In this document: one piece after another, positions 1 through 8,387 of the stretch
How positions within the stretch are numbered: the first letter of the stretch is position 1
Layout: every line of letters starts with the position of its first letter
Source: Streptomyces carpinensis
GTDB lineage: Bacteria; Actinomycetota; Actinomycetes; Streptomycetales; Streptomycetaceae
Reading direction: 5' to 3'
Assembly (NCBI RefSeq): GCF_002154505.1
Contig: NZ_MUBM01000030.1
Location: 1 to 46,350 of the forward strand
Length of the DNA: 46,350 bases
The notes under the pieces: generated by a model
What the model saw: the letters and a program-made list of their open reading frames with translations, nothing else
Told to the model about the DNA's origin: nothing
Databases searched by the model: none
Program-made: the position numbers and the translations under genes

Positions 1-108
1 TGCACGGTGCACGGGCGGTGCGGCGGGCGGTGCGCGCCGGCCGGAGGATACGAGCGTTGCCAGGAGGTGGAGCCGAAAGCCGACTCGTGGCGCCCGACGG
101 CGCCGTGG

Positions 109-1497
109 TCAGTGCCGCTCTTCGCGCGCCGGGGCGACGGCGAGATCCTGGGGGGTCTCGCTTGCCGAGGAGTGCTCCGCTTCCTTGTCGCGCAGCTGGA
201 TGCGTGCGGTCTCCGGGGTGAGCGAGACCACGGCCAGACCCAGCACGGCTGCGGCGATGATGTAGAACGCCGGAGCGGTCGGGCCGATGCGGGTCACGAG
301 GACACCGGCGAGCAGGGGAGAGGTGCCTCCGAAGATCGCCGCGCCGGCCGCGTAGGACAGAGCATGGCCCGAATAGCGGACCGAGGTGCGGAATAGCTCG
401 AGCATCGTGACCAGCGATCCGGGGCAGAAGAGGATCACGCCCATCCCAAGCAGCAGCTGCCCCATGAGCGCTTGGGTGAAGGTTCCCCGGCCGACGAGGA
501 CCATGGCCGGGTACGACGAGACGATCGACCACACCAGGCCGACGAACATCACCGGCTTGCGGCCGATTCGATCGGCCAGGGCACCGGAGAAGGGAGTGGC
601 GAGGGTGATCGTCAAGGCGGCGATCGCGTTCGAAACGAGCGCCGGGCCAGCCTCCATCCCCACAATGGTGACCATGTAGGTATACATGAAGCCGATGATC
701 ATCCACGCCGTGATCAGCTGGGGTGCGCTCATCAGCACGACCCGCACGACCGAGCCCGGGCTCTGTGTGAGCACGGTCTTGAGCGGGTTCGCCCGCGGCG
801 CGGCTTGCTCCCTCTTGGCCGCCGCCTCGACAAAGAGCTCCGGGTCCGAGAGCCGGCGGCGGAGCCAGAGCCCCACCCCTGCGAGCACGCCACCGAGCAG
901 GAAAGGCAGGCGCCATGCCCATTCCTGGTACGCCTCCTCGCCGAAGATTCCGCGCAGGCCCAGGACGATGCCGCCCATGATGGCGTTGGGCAGGAAGGAC
1001 CAAGCGAAGACGACACCGATCCAACGGCCCCGCCTGCCGTCCGGCGCGGACTCGAGCACGTAGGTCAGCGCTCCGCTGTGCTCTCCACCCGCCGACAAGC
1101 CTTGCAGCATTCGGCAGACGACGAGCAGGACGGGGGCGGCGACACCCACACCGGCGTACGTCGGCAGGAGCCCGATGAGAGAGGTGGCCCCACCCATGAT
1201 CAGGATGGTGATCGACAGGACCCGAATACGACCCCACCGGTCACCGAGGTAGCCGAACAGCACCCCGCCCAGCGGCCGCATGAAGAAGGCGACACCGAAC
1301 ACGGCGAGCGTGGCGAGGAGCGAGGCGACCGGATCGACCTCCGGAAAGAACAGCCTGGCCAGAACTGGCGTGGAAAGGCTGTACACCAGGAAGTCGAACC
1401 ACTCGACGAGGGTGCCGATGGATCCGCCGACAAGCCTTCGGCGAGCCGTATCGGTCGGCGTGTCAGGAGACGCTTGCGGTGCAGGTTTCCTGGCCAT
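109..1497 (-). CDS. MFS transporter, metabolite:H+ symporter (MHS) type
   Basis: The 462-residue protein is a membrane permease, probably importing an organic acid or similar small metabolite with protons. Family marks are GTLVEWFDFLVY in the first helix (residues about 28-39), the loop motif RPLGGVLFGYLGDRWGR (about 74-90) and RMLQGLSAGGEHSGA (about 128-142). About 12 hydrophobic segments fit MHS permeases such as ShiA and ProP. The ATG at 1497 is preceded by AGGAGG about 8 bases upstream. It has the same strand as the cyclase-SDR-SnoaL operon but lies about 950 bp beyond it and has no copy of the shared palindrome upstream, so co-regulation is uncertain. Substrate is unknown. Confidence 0.85.
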   Translation of the reverse strand: MARKPAPQASPDTPTDTARRRLVGGSIGTLVEWFDFLVYSLSTPVLARLFFPEVDPVASLLATLAVFGVAFFMRPLGGVLFGYLGDRWGRIRVLSITILIMGGATSLIGLLPTYAGVGVAAPVLLVVCRMLQGLSAGGEHSGALTYVLESAPDGRRGRWIGVVFAWSFLPNAIMGGIVLGLRGIFGEEAYQEWAWRLPFLLGGVLAGVGLWLRRRLSDPELFVEAAAKREQAAPRANPLKTVLTQSPGSVVRVVLMSAPQLITAWMIIGFMYTYMVTIVGMEAGPALVSNAIAALTITLATPFSGALADRIGRKPVMFVGLVWSIVSSYPAMVLVGRGTFTQALMGQLLLGMGVILFCPGSLVTMLELFRTSVRYSGHALSYAAGAAIFGGTSPLLAGVLVTRIGPTAPAFYIIAAAVLGLAVVSLTPETARIQLRDKEAEHSSASETPQDLAVAPAREERH

Positions 1498-2448
1498 TCA
1501 GGAACCTCCTCATGGTGGCCACCGCCCTGAGGGCGCGGCAGAGAACGCGTGGATACGGAATTTCTGGCCGTTGCGTACGCCGTGGCGCCGGGATCATTTC
1601 GTGGGTGCGGGGGAACGGGCCAGGGACGGTCGGGACGGAAATATGGAAGAACTAACACGAGTTGATGCCGATCGGGAGTGCGTTCGCGTTTCCGGCCGAG
1701 CACCGGGGGCGCTGTTCCCGGCGGACATGTACTCATCAGTGAACGGGCGGCCGAGCGTGCCGGCGCAGATTTCCTGAAGGCGGTGATGACACTGGGTTTG
1801 AACGATATGGCGTTCGCCCTGTCGCTGCCTGGCCCGTTCACCGCGCCCGAATCGCCTGCTGGTCTGCCGACCCGTGGCGCGTCTCAAGAGGGCGGCCCTG
1901 ACCGGAGTGTGTGCCGACGAGGACCCACCCGGTTGGCGTCGATACGGTGCCCGGTCGCGCCGGTCGTCGCGGTGCACATGACCTGGTCTATGGTGAGCAG
2001 CGCCCGCATCTCCTGGGTGCTTCTGCCCGGTGCAGGCGGGAGTTGTGAGTGTGGGGACCAGCCGGTAGGGCTCGCGCAGCCGGGTGCCCTTGGTCAGGGG
2101 CGACCCGCACAGGTCCGCGTCGATCATACGCGGACAAGGAACTGCGCTCCGAACCGAACGGACCTTCCGCGACACCCGCCGCCGGTGAGGCTCATCCGAC
2201 GGCAACCGACGAGTGCTCCTGCCCTCTAGTCCTGGGCCGTCCTGGGCCGCGCCTCACGCGGCTTCACCATGAGCCCGCGGCCCGCGTATCTGCAAGACCT
2301 CCGCCGGCGACGCAGCATGAGATCACCGCACGACCGTCACCTCGTTGAGCTCTCGTACGCTGCTGTGAGGACGCGACCGCCGGCACTCAGCTGGGGCATC
2401 CCGGCGTGGACGATTGGGATGGTCGGCCCGGCGAGAACCTGGGTTAGG
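1498..2448. other. Gene-poor interval with possible transposase debris
   Basis: No intact gene is convincing here. Reading the minus strand near 2040-2130 gives a peptide containing LREPYRLVPTLT, which loosely resembles the YRLVTTLLD region of IS4-type transposases, but the rest does not hold up. The MHS permease promoter must lie within the right-hand part of this interval on the minus strand. I see no copy of the GTCAAC-N6-GTTGAC palindrome. Confidence 0.35.
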
Positions 2449-2931
2449 TCAGGATGCGTCCTGAACCCTCCTCGTCAGTGCAGCAGCGGCGGTGGAACCG
2501 TTCATCGCCTGGTTGTAGCGGGCCGTGACCTTCCATCCCTCGGAAGTCCGCGCGAACTCCCACCGCGAGATCACCGCGCGGAAGACGCCGAACCGGCCGT
2601 CATCGCTCAACACGATCGTCTGCGAGTAGTTGGTCGCGACGGCTTCGTTCTCGCCCAGGACGACGTGCGGCAGCGACAGGATGTGCGAGCATCCGTGTGT
2701 CGTGAGCGTCTGATGCAGCTCACCACGAAGGAAGCCCGCGATGGCCTCGCGACCCTCGAACCTGCCGAGGTCGATGTCGTACACGCCGTCCTCTGTCCAG
2801 AGAGACGCAGCCTCGTCGTGCAGATTGCCGTCGGCGAGTGGTCCATAGGCGCTGATCAGCTGGTAGATCGCCAGCTGGTCCTCGACTTGCCGCAGGCGTC
2901 GTTCCAAGTCGCTCCGATTCGATTCGGTCAT
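2449..2931 (-). CDS. SnoaL/NTF2-like protein
   Basis: This is a 160-residue small alpha/beta cone protein. It has the opening helix typical of SnoaL-like proteins (LERRLRQVEDQLAIYQLISAYGPLAD), then the L..EDGVYDIDLGRFEGREAI segment, and ends in a beta strand with W.FARTSEGWKVTARYN. Family members are enzymes (isomerases, cyclases, dehydratases, epoxide hydrolases) or ligand carriers, so the chemistry cannot be fixed. The ATG at 2931 follows the upstream SDR stop by one base (TGACATG), which argues for translational coupling; a GTG at 2952 is the longer alternative. It is the last gene of the cyclase-SDR-SnoaL operon. A second SnoaL-like gene at 11259 also follows an SDR gene. Confidence 0.8.
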   Translation of the reverse strand: MTESNRSDLERRLRQVEDQLAIYQLISAYGPLADGNLHDEAASLWTEDGVYDIDLGRFEGREAIAGFLRGELHQTLTTHGCSHILSLPHVVLGENEAVATNYSQTIVLSDDGRFGVFRAVISRWEFARTSEGWKVTARYNQAMNGSTAAAALTRRVQDAS

Positions 2932-2932
2932 G

Positions 2933-3625
2933 TCAGTAAGTCGCCCTACCACCGCTGATGTCGTAGACCGAGCCCGTCGAGAACGTCACCTTCTCAGAGG
3001 CGAGCCAAGCGACGAGTTCCGCCACCTCGGACGCCTGCCCTCGCCGGGCCATCGGGATAAGACTGATATAGCGCTCCAGGACGTCCGGGGGTGTGTCGGC
3101 ACTCATCGGCGTGAGGATGTTCCCTGGTGCCACGGCGTTGACGATGACGCCGGTGGTGGCGAGCTCCTTCCCGACCGCCTTGGTCAGAGTGATCGTCGCG
3201 CCCTTGCTCGCCGAGTAGACGGACATGGAGGGGTTGCCCTCCTTGCCTGCGACGCTCGCGATGTTCACCACCCTTCCCCAGCCACGTTCGACCATGTCCG
3301 GGACGAACGCCTGCATGCAGTTGACGGTCCCGAAGAGATTGACCTCGATCACCCGTCGCCAGTCGTCAAGCGATGTCTCAAGGAACGACAGGCTCGGGCC
3401 GACGATTCCGGCCGAGTTGACGAGCACATCGACCGGACCTGTCTCCGCGGCGGCTGCGGCAACCGCCGCGGCGTCCGTGATGTCGACCACCAGGTCTGCG
3501 GACGACGCGCGGTCGAGGGTGAGTACGCGCACGCCCTCTTTACGAAGCCGATCGGCGCAGGCCGCGCCGATCCCGCTTGCTCCGCCGGTGACAACGGCTG
3601 TGCGGTTCGCAGGTGCGACGGCCAT
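2933..3625 (-). CDS. Short-chain dehydrogenase/reductase (SDR)
   Basis: A classical NAD(P)-dependent SDR of about 230 residues. It has the cofactor motif TGGASGIG near the N-terminus, the NSAG motif, the catalytic serine in NIASVAG, and the YSASKGA tyrosine/lysine pair. VNAVAPGNILTPM follows, as is usual. Two adjacent ATG codons (3628 and 3625) are preceded by GGGGAG; the spacing favours 3625. It sits 207 bp after the cyclase gene and is coupled to the SnoaL-like gene. The likely role is oxidation of a secondary alcohol, or reduction of a ketone, in the island's pathway; the substrate is inferred only from context. Confidence 0.88.
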   Translation of the reverse strand: MAVAPANRTAVVTGGASGIGAACADRLRKEGVRVLTLDRASSADLVVDITDAAAVAAAAAETGPVDVLVNSAGIVGPSLSFLETSLDDWRRVIEVNLFGTVNCMQAFVPDMVERGWGRVVNIASVAGKEGNPSMSVYSASKGATITLTKAVGKELATTGVIVNAVAPGNILTPMSADTPPDVLERYISLIPMARRGQASEVAELVAWLASEKVTFSTGSVYDISGGRATY

Positions 3626-3835
3626 CATTCCACTCCCCATAGTTCCAGTTGGTGCGCCATGTAATCGTTCTCCGCCGTCCAGGCCACGGAGGCGTCGTCG
3701 ATGTTGCATTGCGTGAGCATTCAAAGCGGCCTATTCGCCGCGCAGGCGTGGTAGCGGTCATCCTCCGCGACCATCGTGGCCTGCGCATCGCCTCCCGGCG
3801 CCCCAGTCAGGCACGAAAATCACGCCCGTGCCGAT

Positions 3836-4855
3836 CTACTTGATCGCGATCGGGTTCAGCACCGAACCGATTGCGCCCGGGATGTTGAGAGGGGGCGCAC
3901 TGAGTAGGAACTCATAGCGGCCGTCACCTGCGCACTCCTGGGCAAGATCTTCGAGCCACCACAGCTCGCCGAGCGTCAGTCCGAGGTCGACGAGAGCGGC
4001 ATGGTGAACCGGGTGCGGCCGATCGGCCGGCTGCTCGTTGGGGACGACCTCGACTCCCATCGTGTCAATGGCGAGGGCGGCGATGTTGTGCGTGTGTGCC
4101 CACTCGACGATGTCGCGTGACATGCCGGGCACCGCTGTGAACCATTCCTTGCGCGCCGCGTCGTCGGTCAGCCCGTACCAGCGACCGAGGTGACCCGTGC
4201 GCACCAGGACCATGTCGCCGCTGCGCACCTCGACGCCTTGCGCCTCGAGCGCGGCGTCGACCATTTCGGCAGTGATCGGGGTGGAGGGCGCAACGGCGTC
4301 TACGCCGAGGTGACCGGGCATGTCGACCAGAACTCCTCGACCGACGAAGCTCTCCTTCATCGCCGCCACATCCAGGTCTCGCGATCCTGCAGAGGTGATG
4401 TTGCCCACCCAATAGCCGTTGTAGAGCACATCGTTGTACGCCCAGTGCCCAAGGCCGTCCCACTGGGTCGAGCACTGTAGAGCCATGTCCATGTAGTCGT
4501 CGGTGAAGGTGACGCCCGGCTCGATATCCCAGTACGGCATGCCCGCGACCGCGTCGGAGCCGGTCATGGTGAAGTAGTGGAACGGCGCCCGCCGACCTGC
4601 CCAGCGTGGAGCGTCGTCGGCGATCGGCAACGCCAGGGACATGACCTTTCCTCGTCTGACGAGGCGTGCGGCGTCCGCTACAACCTCCGGGGTGATGAGA
4701 TTCGCCGTGCCTCGTGTGTCATCGTCGCCCCATCGGCCCCAGTTGTTGAGCCCGGCGGGCCGGTAGCCCCCGACGACCTTTCCGTCCTCGTCAACCGTGT
4801 AGGTCGGCGGCGTCCACTTGCGCGGGTGGTAGGAACCCGCTTCTTTGCGTCCCAT
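3836..4855 (-). CDS. Cyclase-family metal-dependent hydrolase
   Basis: A 339-residue protein of the cyclase/kynurenine-formamidase-like family (PF04199). The metal-site motif appears as CSTQWDGLGHW at residues 128-138. MGVEVVPNE (266-274) and HPVHHAALV follow at the expected C-terminal positions. Such enzymes hydrolyse cyclic amides, lactones or enol lactones, or open carbocycles. The ATG at 4855 has GGAGAAGG upstream. It is first in the operon with the SDR and SnoaL-like genes. One copy of the palindrome lies about 120 bp upstream at 4974-4991. A deleted copy of a closely related gene survives at 22214-22272. Opening the lactone made by the BVMO is a plausible role but an inference. Confidence 0.82.
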   Translation of the reverse strand: MGRKEAGSYHPRKWTPPTYTVDEDGKVVGGYRPAGLNNWGRWGDDDTRGTANLITPEVVADAARLVRRGKVMSLALPIADDAPRWAGRRAPFHYFTMTGSDAVAGMPYWDIEPGVTFTDDYMDMALQCSTQWDGLGHWAYNDVLYNGYWVGNITSAGSRDLDVAAMKESFVGRGVLVDMPGHLGVDAVAPSTPITAEMVDAALEAQGVEVRSGDMVLVRTGHLGRWYGLTDDAARKEWFTAVPGMSRDIVEWAHTHNIAALAIDTMGVEVVPNEQPADRPHPVHHAALVDLGLTLGELWWLEDLAQECAGDGRYEFLLSAPPLNIPGAIGSVLNPIAIK

Positions 4856-4973
4856 GGCCTTCTCCGTGCCTTTTCCGAATTTCCGGATCGCGATTGAGCC
4901 TCGTGAATGGCTGCGATCTGATCGGCGTCACTTGCAGATGCCTGAGCCAGCATGCAGTGCTCAATCTCGCAGT

Positions 4974-4991
4974 GTCAACACCAACGTTGAC
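4974..4991. promoter_or_regulatory. Palindromic operator, copy 1
   Basis: GTCAAC-ACCAAC-GTTGAC: perfect 6-bp inverted arms with a 6-bp centre. It is one of seven copies found only in this island's control regions. On the minus strand the half-site is followed by A, giving TTGACA, a good -35 hexamer; 18 bases further on is the weak -10 candidate CATGCT. Occupancy would therefore block transcription of the cyclase operon. Confidence 0.82.
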
Positions 4992-5126
4992 ATTGATATG
5001 AAGTCCTTTTTGGCATGCAGAATTCCCTGCCCTGAGAAGTAAGGTAGACAGGCCGTGCCCGGCGAGCGAGACGCGTGACGTGGCGGAGTCGTGGCCGTCG
5101 GCGTGCCGGTGCACGGTGATGTCGTC

Positions 5127-5150
5127 GTGGGACGGCCGCAGCCGTCCCAC
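5127..5150. terminator. Hairpin downstream of acyl-CoA ligase
   Basis: GTGGGACGG and CCGTCCCAC form a perfect 9-bp stem with a 6-base loop, about 180 bp beyond the ligase stop codon on the minus strand. There is no clear T-run, which is common for terminators in high-GC actinobacteria. Confidence 0.5.
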
Positions 5151-5332
5151 AGGCCCGGAGTGGGGCCGAGGAGCGGGGAGCCGCGACGGTTGGCGAGGTC
5201 GTCGGGCACAGCTCGCAGCGGGGTACCGGCCGCGTGCGAGGGCGGCCGCCGTGGGGCCGAACGCGGCACTTCCCCCTCGCTCACGATCGCATGGTGGGCC
5301 GGCCGAGTCGCACGCCGTGATTCACCGATTGA

Positions 5333-7021
5333 TCAACCGCGCCCTGTTGTGGTGTAGGACATGTCCGTGACCAGCGCGAGGACTTCACGGCGAAGTGCGA
5401 CCTTGTTGACCTTTGTCGCCGACATCGGCCACTCGTCTGCTGCCTTGAAGTAGACCGCTCGGGGAATCTTGAACGAGGCGAGCCGGCCGACGCAGAACTG
5501 GACCAGTTCCTCCTCGCTGACCTGTGTTCCTGGCCGAAGCTCGACGAAGGCGACGGGGACTTCGTCGAGCCGGGCGTCGGGTCGCCCCACCACCTCGGCG
5601 TTGAGAACGGAGGGGTGGCGCTTGAGGAAGGATTCGACCTCTATGGCCGGTACGTTCTCGCCACCGACTTTGAGCATGTCCTTGAGCCGGCCTTCGAACC
5701 GGAGATGGCCGGAGGCCAGTCTGCGGAACAGGTCGCCGGTGTGGAGCCAGCCATCGTGATCGATGGCTTCGGCCGTGCGCTCGGGGTCACGGTAGTAGCC
5801 GGACATCATCGAGTAGCCGCGCACGAGGAGTTCTCCGAGCTCGCCATCGGGCAGATCCTCGTTGGTCTCGGAGTCGACGATCCGCACTTCTGCGCCGGCG
5901 ACCGGCCGTCCCGAGGTGGTGGCCCGGATCTCGAGGCTGTCCGAGGGAGATGTCAGACAGAAGTGACCCGTCATCTCCGTCATGCCGGAGCCGTTGATCA
6001 AGAGCGCCTGCGGAAAGGCCTCCTGCAATGCCGTGAACTCGTTCGGAGCGCCAACGGTGACGATCGACCTCACGTGGGGCAGTTCCTCCGGATGGAATCC
6101 CGGTGCCTCCATCAAGGCGGTCTGCGGAGCCATGAACATCGGCCACAGCGATGTCGCGTGCCAGTCGCGGACGCTCCGGAACGCCCGTTCGCCGTCGAGG
6201 TGGACGTCGGTGAGCATGGTGCCGCCCTGGGCCAGGCACCAGATCAGTCCCTGGAAAGCGGCGATGTGGAAGAACGGTGCCGGGCACCACACCACTTCCG
6301 GATCGCCTCGCCACGGCCGCGGAATGGCCGCGTTCGTGCGGCCGACGGGAGCCCTGGTCACGGCCTCATGGGTGATCATGCAGCCCTTGGGGTGAGCCGT
6401 GGTCCCGGAGGTGTAGAGGATCATGGCGCAGTCCCGGACGCGAACCCGGTGTCGCAGGGTCTCGACGACCGCGTCGCGCACCGCGGCGGCCGCCCGCCGG
6501 AACTCCTCATCGCCGACGAACCCCGGCGTGCTCTTGCCGCCGAGCACGACGATGTGACGAAGATGAGGCGCACTCGGTATGAGCAGCGGTCCGATACCGG
6601 GGGCTGCGTCCAGGCCCGGTATGGCATCGCGCAGGACCTGCCGCAGGTCGGTGCGCGATGCCATGCGGTCGGTCGTCACGATGGCCTTGAGCTCGGCGTG
6701 GTCGATGACGTATCCCAGCTCGCTGCTGCGGTGCCGGACGTTGAGCGGCACCACGACGGCTCCGAGCAGCGCGATTCCGAACACGGCCTCGGCGAACTCC
6801 TGCGAGTTGGGCGCCAGGACGCCGACGTTGTCCCCCCGGCCGACGCCCAGCGACGCCAGGCCGCGCGCGACCTCCGCGCTGCGCGCCAGCAGCTCCGTGT
6901 AGGTCAGCGACTCCTCTGCCACGACCAGCGCGACCCGGTCGGGAAACCGGCCCGCGGACCTGACCAGAAGGTCCGCGAGAGGGATGGCCTCGCTGTAGAC
7001 CTGCTCGAAGTTCACAGACAT
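5333..7021 (-). CDS. Acyl-CoA synthetase (AMP-binding)
   Basis: This 562-residue adenylate-forming ligase activates a carboxylic acid to its CoA thioester with ATP. Motifs in order: the P-loop YTSGTTAHPKG (about 203-213), GSGMTEMTGH (A5), LHTGDL (A7), the hinge KDMLKVGGENVPAIEVE (A8) and a C-terminal MSATKVNKVALR containing the candidate catalytic lysine. Length fits the fatty-acid/aryl-CoA ligase group. It lies 80 bp downstream of a crotonase gene on the same strand, so the two probably form an operon controlled by the operator at 8018. It would bring the acid released by ring or ester opening into CoA-dependent beta-oxidation; the exact acid is unknown. Confidence 0.9.
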   Translation of the reverse strand: MSVNFEQVYSEAIPLADLLVRSAGRFPDRVALVVAEESLTYTELLARSAEVARGLASLGVGRGDNVGVLAPNSQEFAEAVFGIALLGAVVVPLNVRHRSSELGYVIDHAELKAIVTTDRMASRTDLRQVLRDAIPGLDAAPGIGPLLIPSAPHLRHIVVLGGKSTPGFVGDEEFRRAAAAVRDAVVETLRHRVRVRDCAMILYTSGTTAHPKGCMITHEAVTRAPVGRTNAAIPRPWRGDPEVVWCPAPFFHIAAFQGLIWCLAQGGTMLTDVHLDGERAFRSVRDWHATSLWPMFMAPQTALMEAPGFHPEELPHVRSIVTVGAPNEFTALQEAFPQALLINGSGMTEMTGHFCLTSPSDSLEIRATTSGRPVAGAEVRIVDSETNEDLPDGELGELLVRGYSMMSGYYRDPERTAEAIDHDGWLHTGDLFRRLASGHLRFEGRLKDMLKVGGENVPAIEVESFLKRHPSVLNAEVVGRPDARLDEVPVAFVELRPGTQVSEEELVQFCVGRLASFKIPRAVYFKAADEWPMSATKVNKVALRREVLALVTDMSYTTTGRG

Positions 7022-7101
7022 TCTCCCTTGAACTGTCTGGCGCGTAGCCGATGACGGCGTGTTACGTCTTGCTCAGGTGACGGAGTGATCATCAAGTCAG
7101 A

Positions 7102-7974
7102 TCACTCGGGGAAGATCCGGGGCAGCGCGGACGCGCGGCCCTTGAAGGACGGTGTGCGCTTCTCCAAGAAGGCCGCGACTCCCTCCTTGCCGTCGCCGAT
7201 GGAGCAGTAGAACATCGCCAGGGAGTCCGAAAGATGGGCCTCGAGCGGGTGCGAGCTGGCGCTGTTCCGGTACAGGAGTTGTTTGGCCAGGCCCAGGGCG
7301 ACCGGCGATCGATTGGTGACGAACGACCGTGCCAGCCTGTGGGCCGTGGAGAGCAGATCCTCCGGTGCGTGGGTGGACCGGAGGAGCCCGCCGCGGAGAG
7401 CCTCCTCGGCGGTGAGGACGTCGGCCGAGTAGATCCATTCCAGGGCCTGCTGCAATCCTACGACCCTGGGAAGGAACCAACTCGAGCAGGCCTCCGGCAC
7501 GATGCCCAGACGCCCGAAGACGAAGCCGATGCGAGCCGAGGCCGAGGCGAGACGCAGGTCCATCGCCAGCGTCATGGTGGCGCCGATGCCGACGGCCGGT
7601 CCGTTGATGGCCGCGATGACGGGCTTGGGCAGCGCGTGTATGGCGAGCGTGACGCGTCCACCGGTGTCGCGTACGTGGTCGCTGTAGGGCTGCTCGTCGA
7701 GATGCGCGCGCAGCTCTTCCGGCGTCGGCGCGAGGGACTCGTCGAGCCCGAAGACATTGCCCTCCACTGCGAGGTCCATGCCGGCACAGAACGCCCGGCC
7801 CGCGCCGGTGACGACCACGGCGCGGACGTCGTCGTCGCGAGCGTCGGTCAGGAAGACGTGCTCGAGTTCGCGCGCCATCGTCACGGTGAACGCGTTGAGA
7901 AAGTCCGGCCGGTTGAGGGTCAGGGTGGCGACCCCGTCATCGTCGACATCCCAGAGCAGGGTCTCGTAACTCAT
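7102..7974 (-). CDS. Enoyl-CoA hydratase/isomerase (crotonase family)
   Basis: A 290-residue crotonase-fold protein. The oxyanion-hole segments are GAGRAFCAGMDL and GPAVGIGATM. A glutamate sits in GRLGIVPEACSS, at a catalytic position used for hydration. The ATG at 7974 has GGAGG 5-6 bases upstream; the reading frame is open further but without a better start. It is the first gene of the operon with the acyl-CoA ligase. The operator at 8018-8035 is about 45 bp upstream, and the gene is divergent from the BVMO operon. Likely step: hydration of an enoyl-CoA formed from the ligated acid. Confidence 0.88.
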   Translation of the reverse strand: MSYETLLWDVDDDGVATLTLNRPDFLNAFTVTMARELEHVFLTDARDDDVRAVVVTGAGRAFCAGMDLAVEGNVFGLDESLAPTPEELRAHLDEQPYSDHVRDTGGRVTLAIHALPKPVIAAINGPAVGIGATMTLAMDLRLASASARIGFVFGRLGIVPEACSSWFLPRVVGLQQALEWIYSADVLTAEEALRGGLLRSTHAPEDLLSTAHRLARSFVTNRSPVALGLAKQLLYRNSASSHPLEAHLSDSLAMFYCSIGDGKEGVAAFLEKRTPSFKGRASALPRIFPE

Positions 7975-8017
7975 TCGAACCTCCGTCGTCGCCGGGTTGC
8001 AGGGCAGGACGGTAGCT

Positions 8018-8035
8018 GTCAACGTAGCTGTTGAC
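8018..8035. promoter_or_regulatory. Palindromic operator, copy 2
   Basis: GTCAAC-GTAGCT-GTTGAC, with perfect arms. Both outward reads are followed by A, giving TTGACA on each strand, so the site could overlap -35 elements. It lies about 45 bp upstream of the crotonase start at 7974. No convincing -10 is visible on the minus strand. Confidence 0.82.
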
Positions 8036-8309
8036 AAGGGTTGGGGTCGGTACCCACCCTTCGGGCCTGCGTGTGATGCGCTGGACGGCCCGCAAGCACG
8101 CGGCGGTGGCTGCGGCGGTCGATTCACCTCCTTGGTGTGGACCGGACGGGGCTGCTGCCGGTTCCACCGGCTGCCGCTCCCTGCGACGCCGCTTCCGGCG
8201 GCGACAAGTGAATCGACGACCGCCCGCGGCGCCCAAGTCCGCTGCCTGGGTGGCGGGATGGGTGTTAGCCGCCTTGATGGCCGCGGCGATGCCGAGCACT
8301 TCCAAGTAA

Positions 8310-8327
8310 GTCAACATGGGTGTTGAC
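8310..8327. promoter_or_regulatory. Palindromic operator, copy 3
   Basis: GTCAAC-ATGGGT-GTTGAC, with perfect arms. It is paired with copy 4: the starts of the two sites are 24 bp apart, slightly over two helical turns. An in-frame ATG at 8316 falls inside this site, which argues against that codon as the BVMO start. Confidence 0.82.
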
Positions 8328-8333
8328 CAATCT

Positions 8334-8351
8334 ATCAACGCTAGTGTTGAC
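8334..8351. promoter_or_regulatory. Palindromic operator, copy 4
   Basis: ATCAAC-GCTAGT-GTTGAC, one mismatch in the outermost base of the left arm. The sequence TAGTGT at 8342-8347 could be a -10 element. That would start a transcript near 8354 and leave a leader of about 35 bases before the GTG at 8388. Binding here would cover that promoter. Confidence 0.75.
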
Positions 8352-8387
8352 TGCCGACGTCGACGGCCGCGCAAGGAAGAGGTGAGC

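Larger units (their letters stand above)
4856..5332. other. Intergenic control region between ligase and cyclase operons
   Basis: No gene is supported. The left part is the upstream region of the cyclase operon, with the operator at 4974-4991. The right part lies downstream of the acyl-CoA ligase and holds a terminator-like hairpin at 5127-5150. The remainder shows nothing I can name. Confidence 0.6.
7975..8387. other. Divergent control region with three operators
   Basis: This 413-bp interval separates the ligase/crotonase operon (minus) from the BVMO operon (plus). It contains operators at 8018-8035, 8310-8327 and 8334-8351. In addition GTCGATTCAC (8118-8127) and GTGAATCGAC (8208-8217) form a 10-bp inverted repeat 80 bp apart, of unknown meaning. 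I see no gene. Confidence 0.65.

Noticed and set aside
472..1530. Long plus-strand open frame opposite the MHS permease
   Set aside because: It is antisense to a clearly recognised transporter, is rich in Arg, His, Asp and Gly, shows no domain, and has no ribosome site. It is a high-GC shadow.
1900..2210. Small plus- and minus-strand frames upstream of the MHS permease as genes
   Set aside because: The frames lack ribosome sites and domains. A weak IS4-like peptide is the only resemblance, too short to call.
5615..7054. 479-codon plus-strand frame opposite the acyl-CoA ligase
   Set aside because: The ligase on the minus strand has every adenylation motif. The opposite frame is compositionally typical of an antisense shadow.
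8118..8217. 10-bp inverted repeat as another regulator site or IS end
   Set aside because: The arms are 80 bp apart, occur once, and have no flanking duplication or transposase. They are recorded only in the intergenic description.
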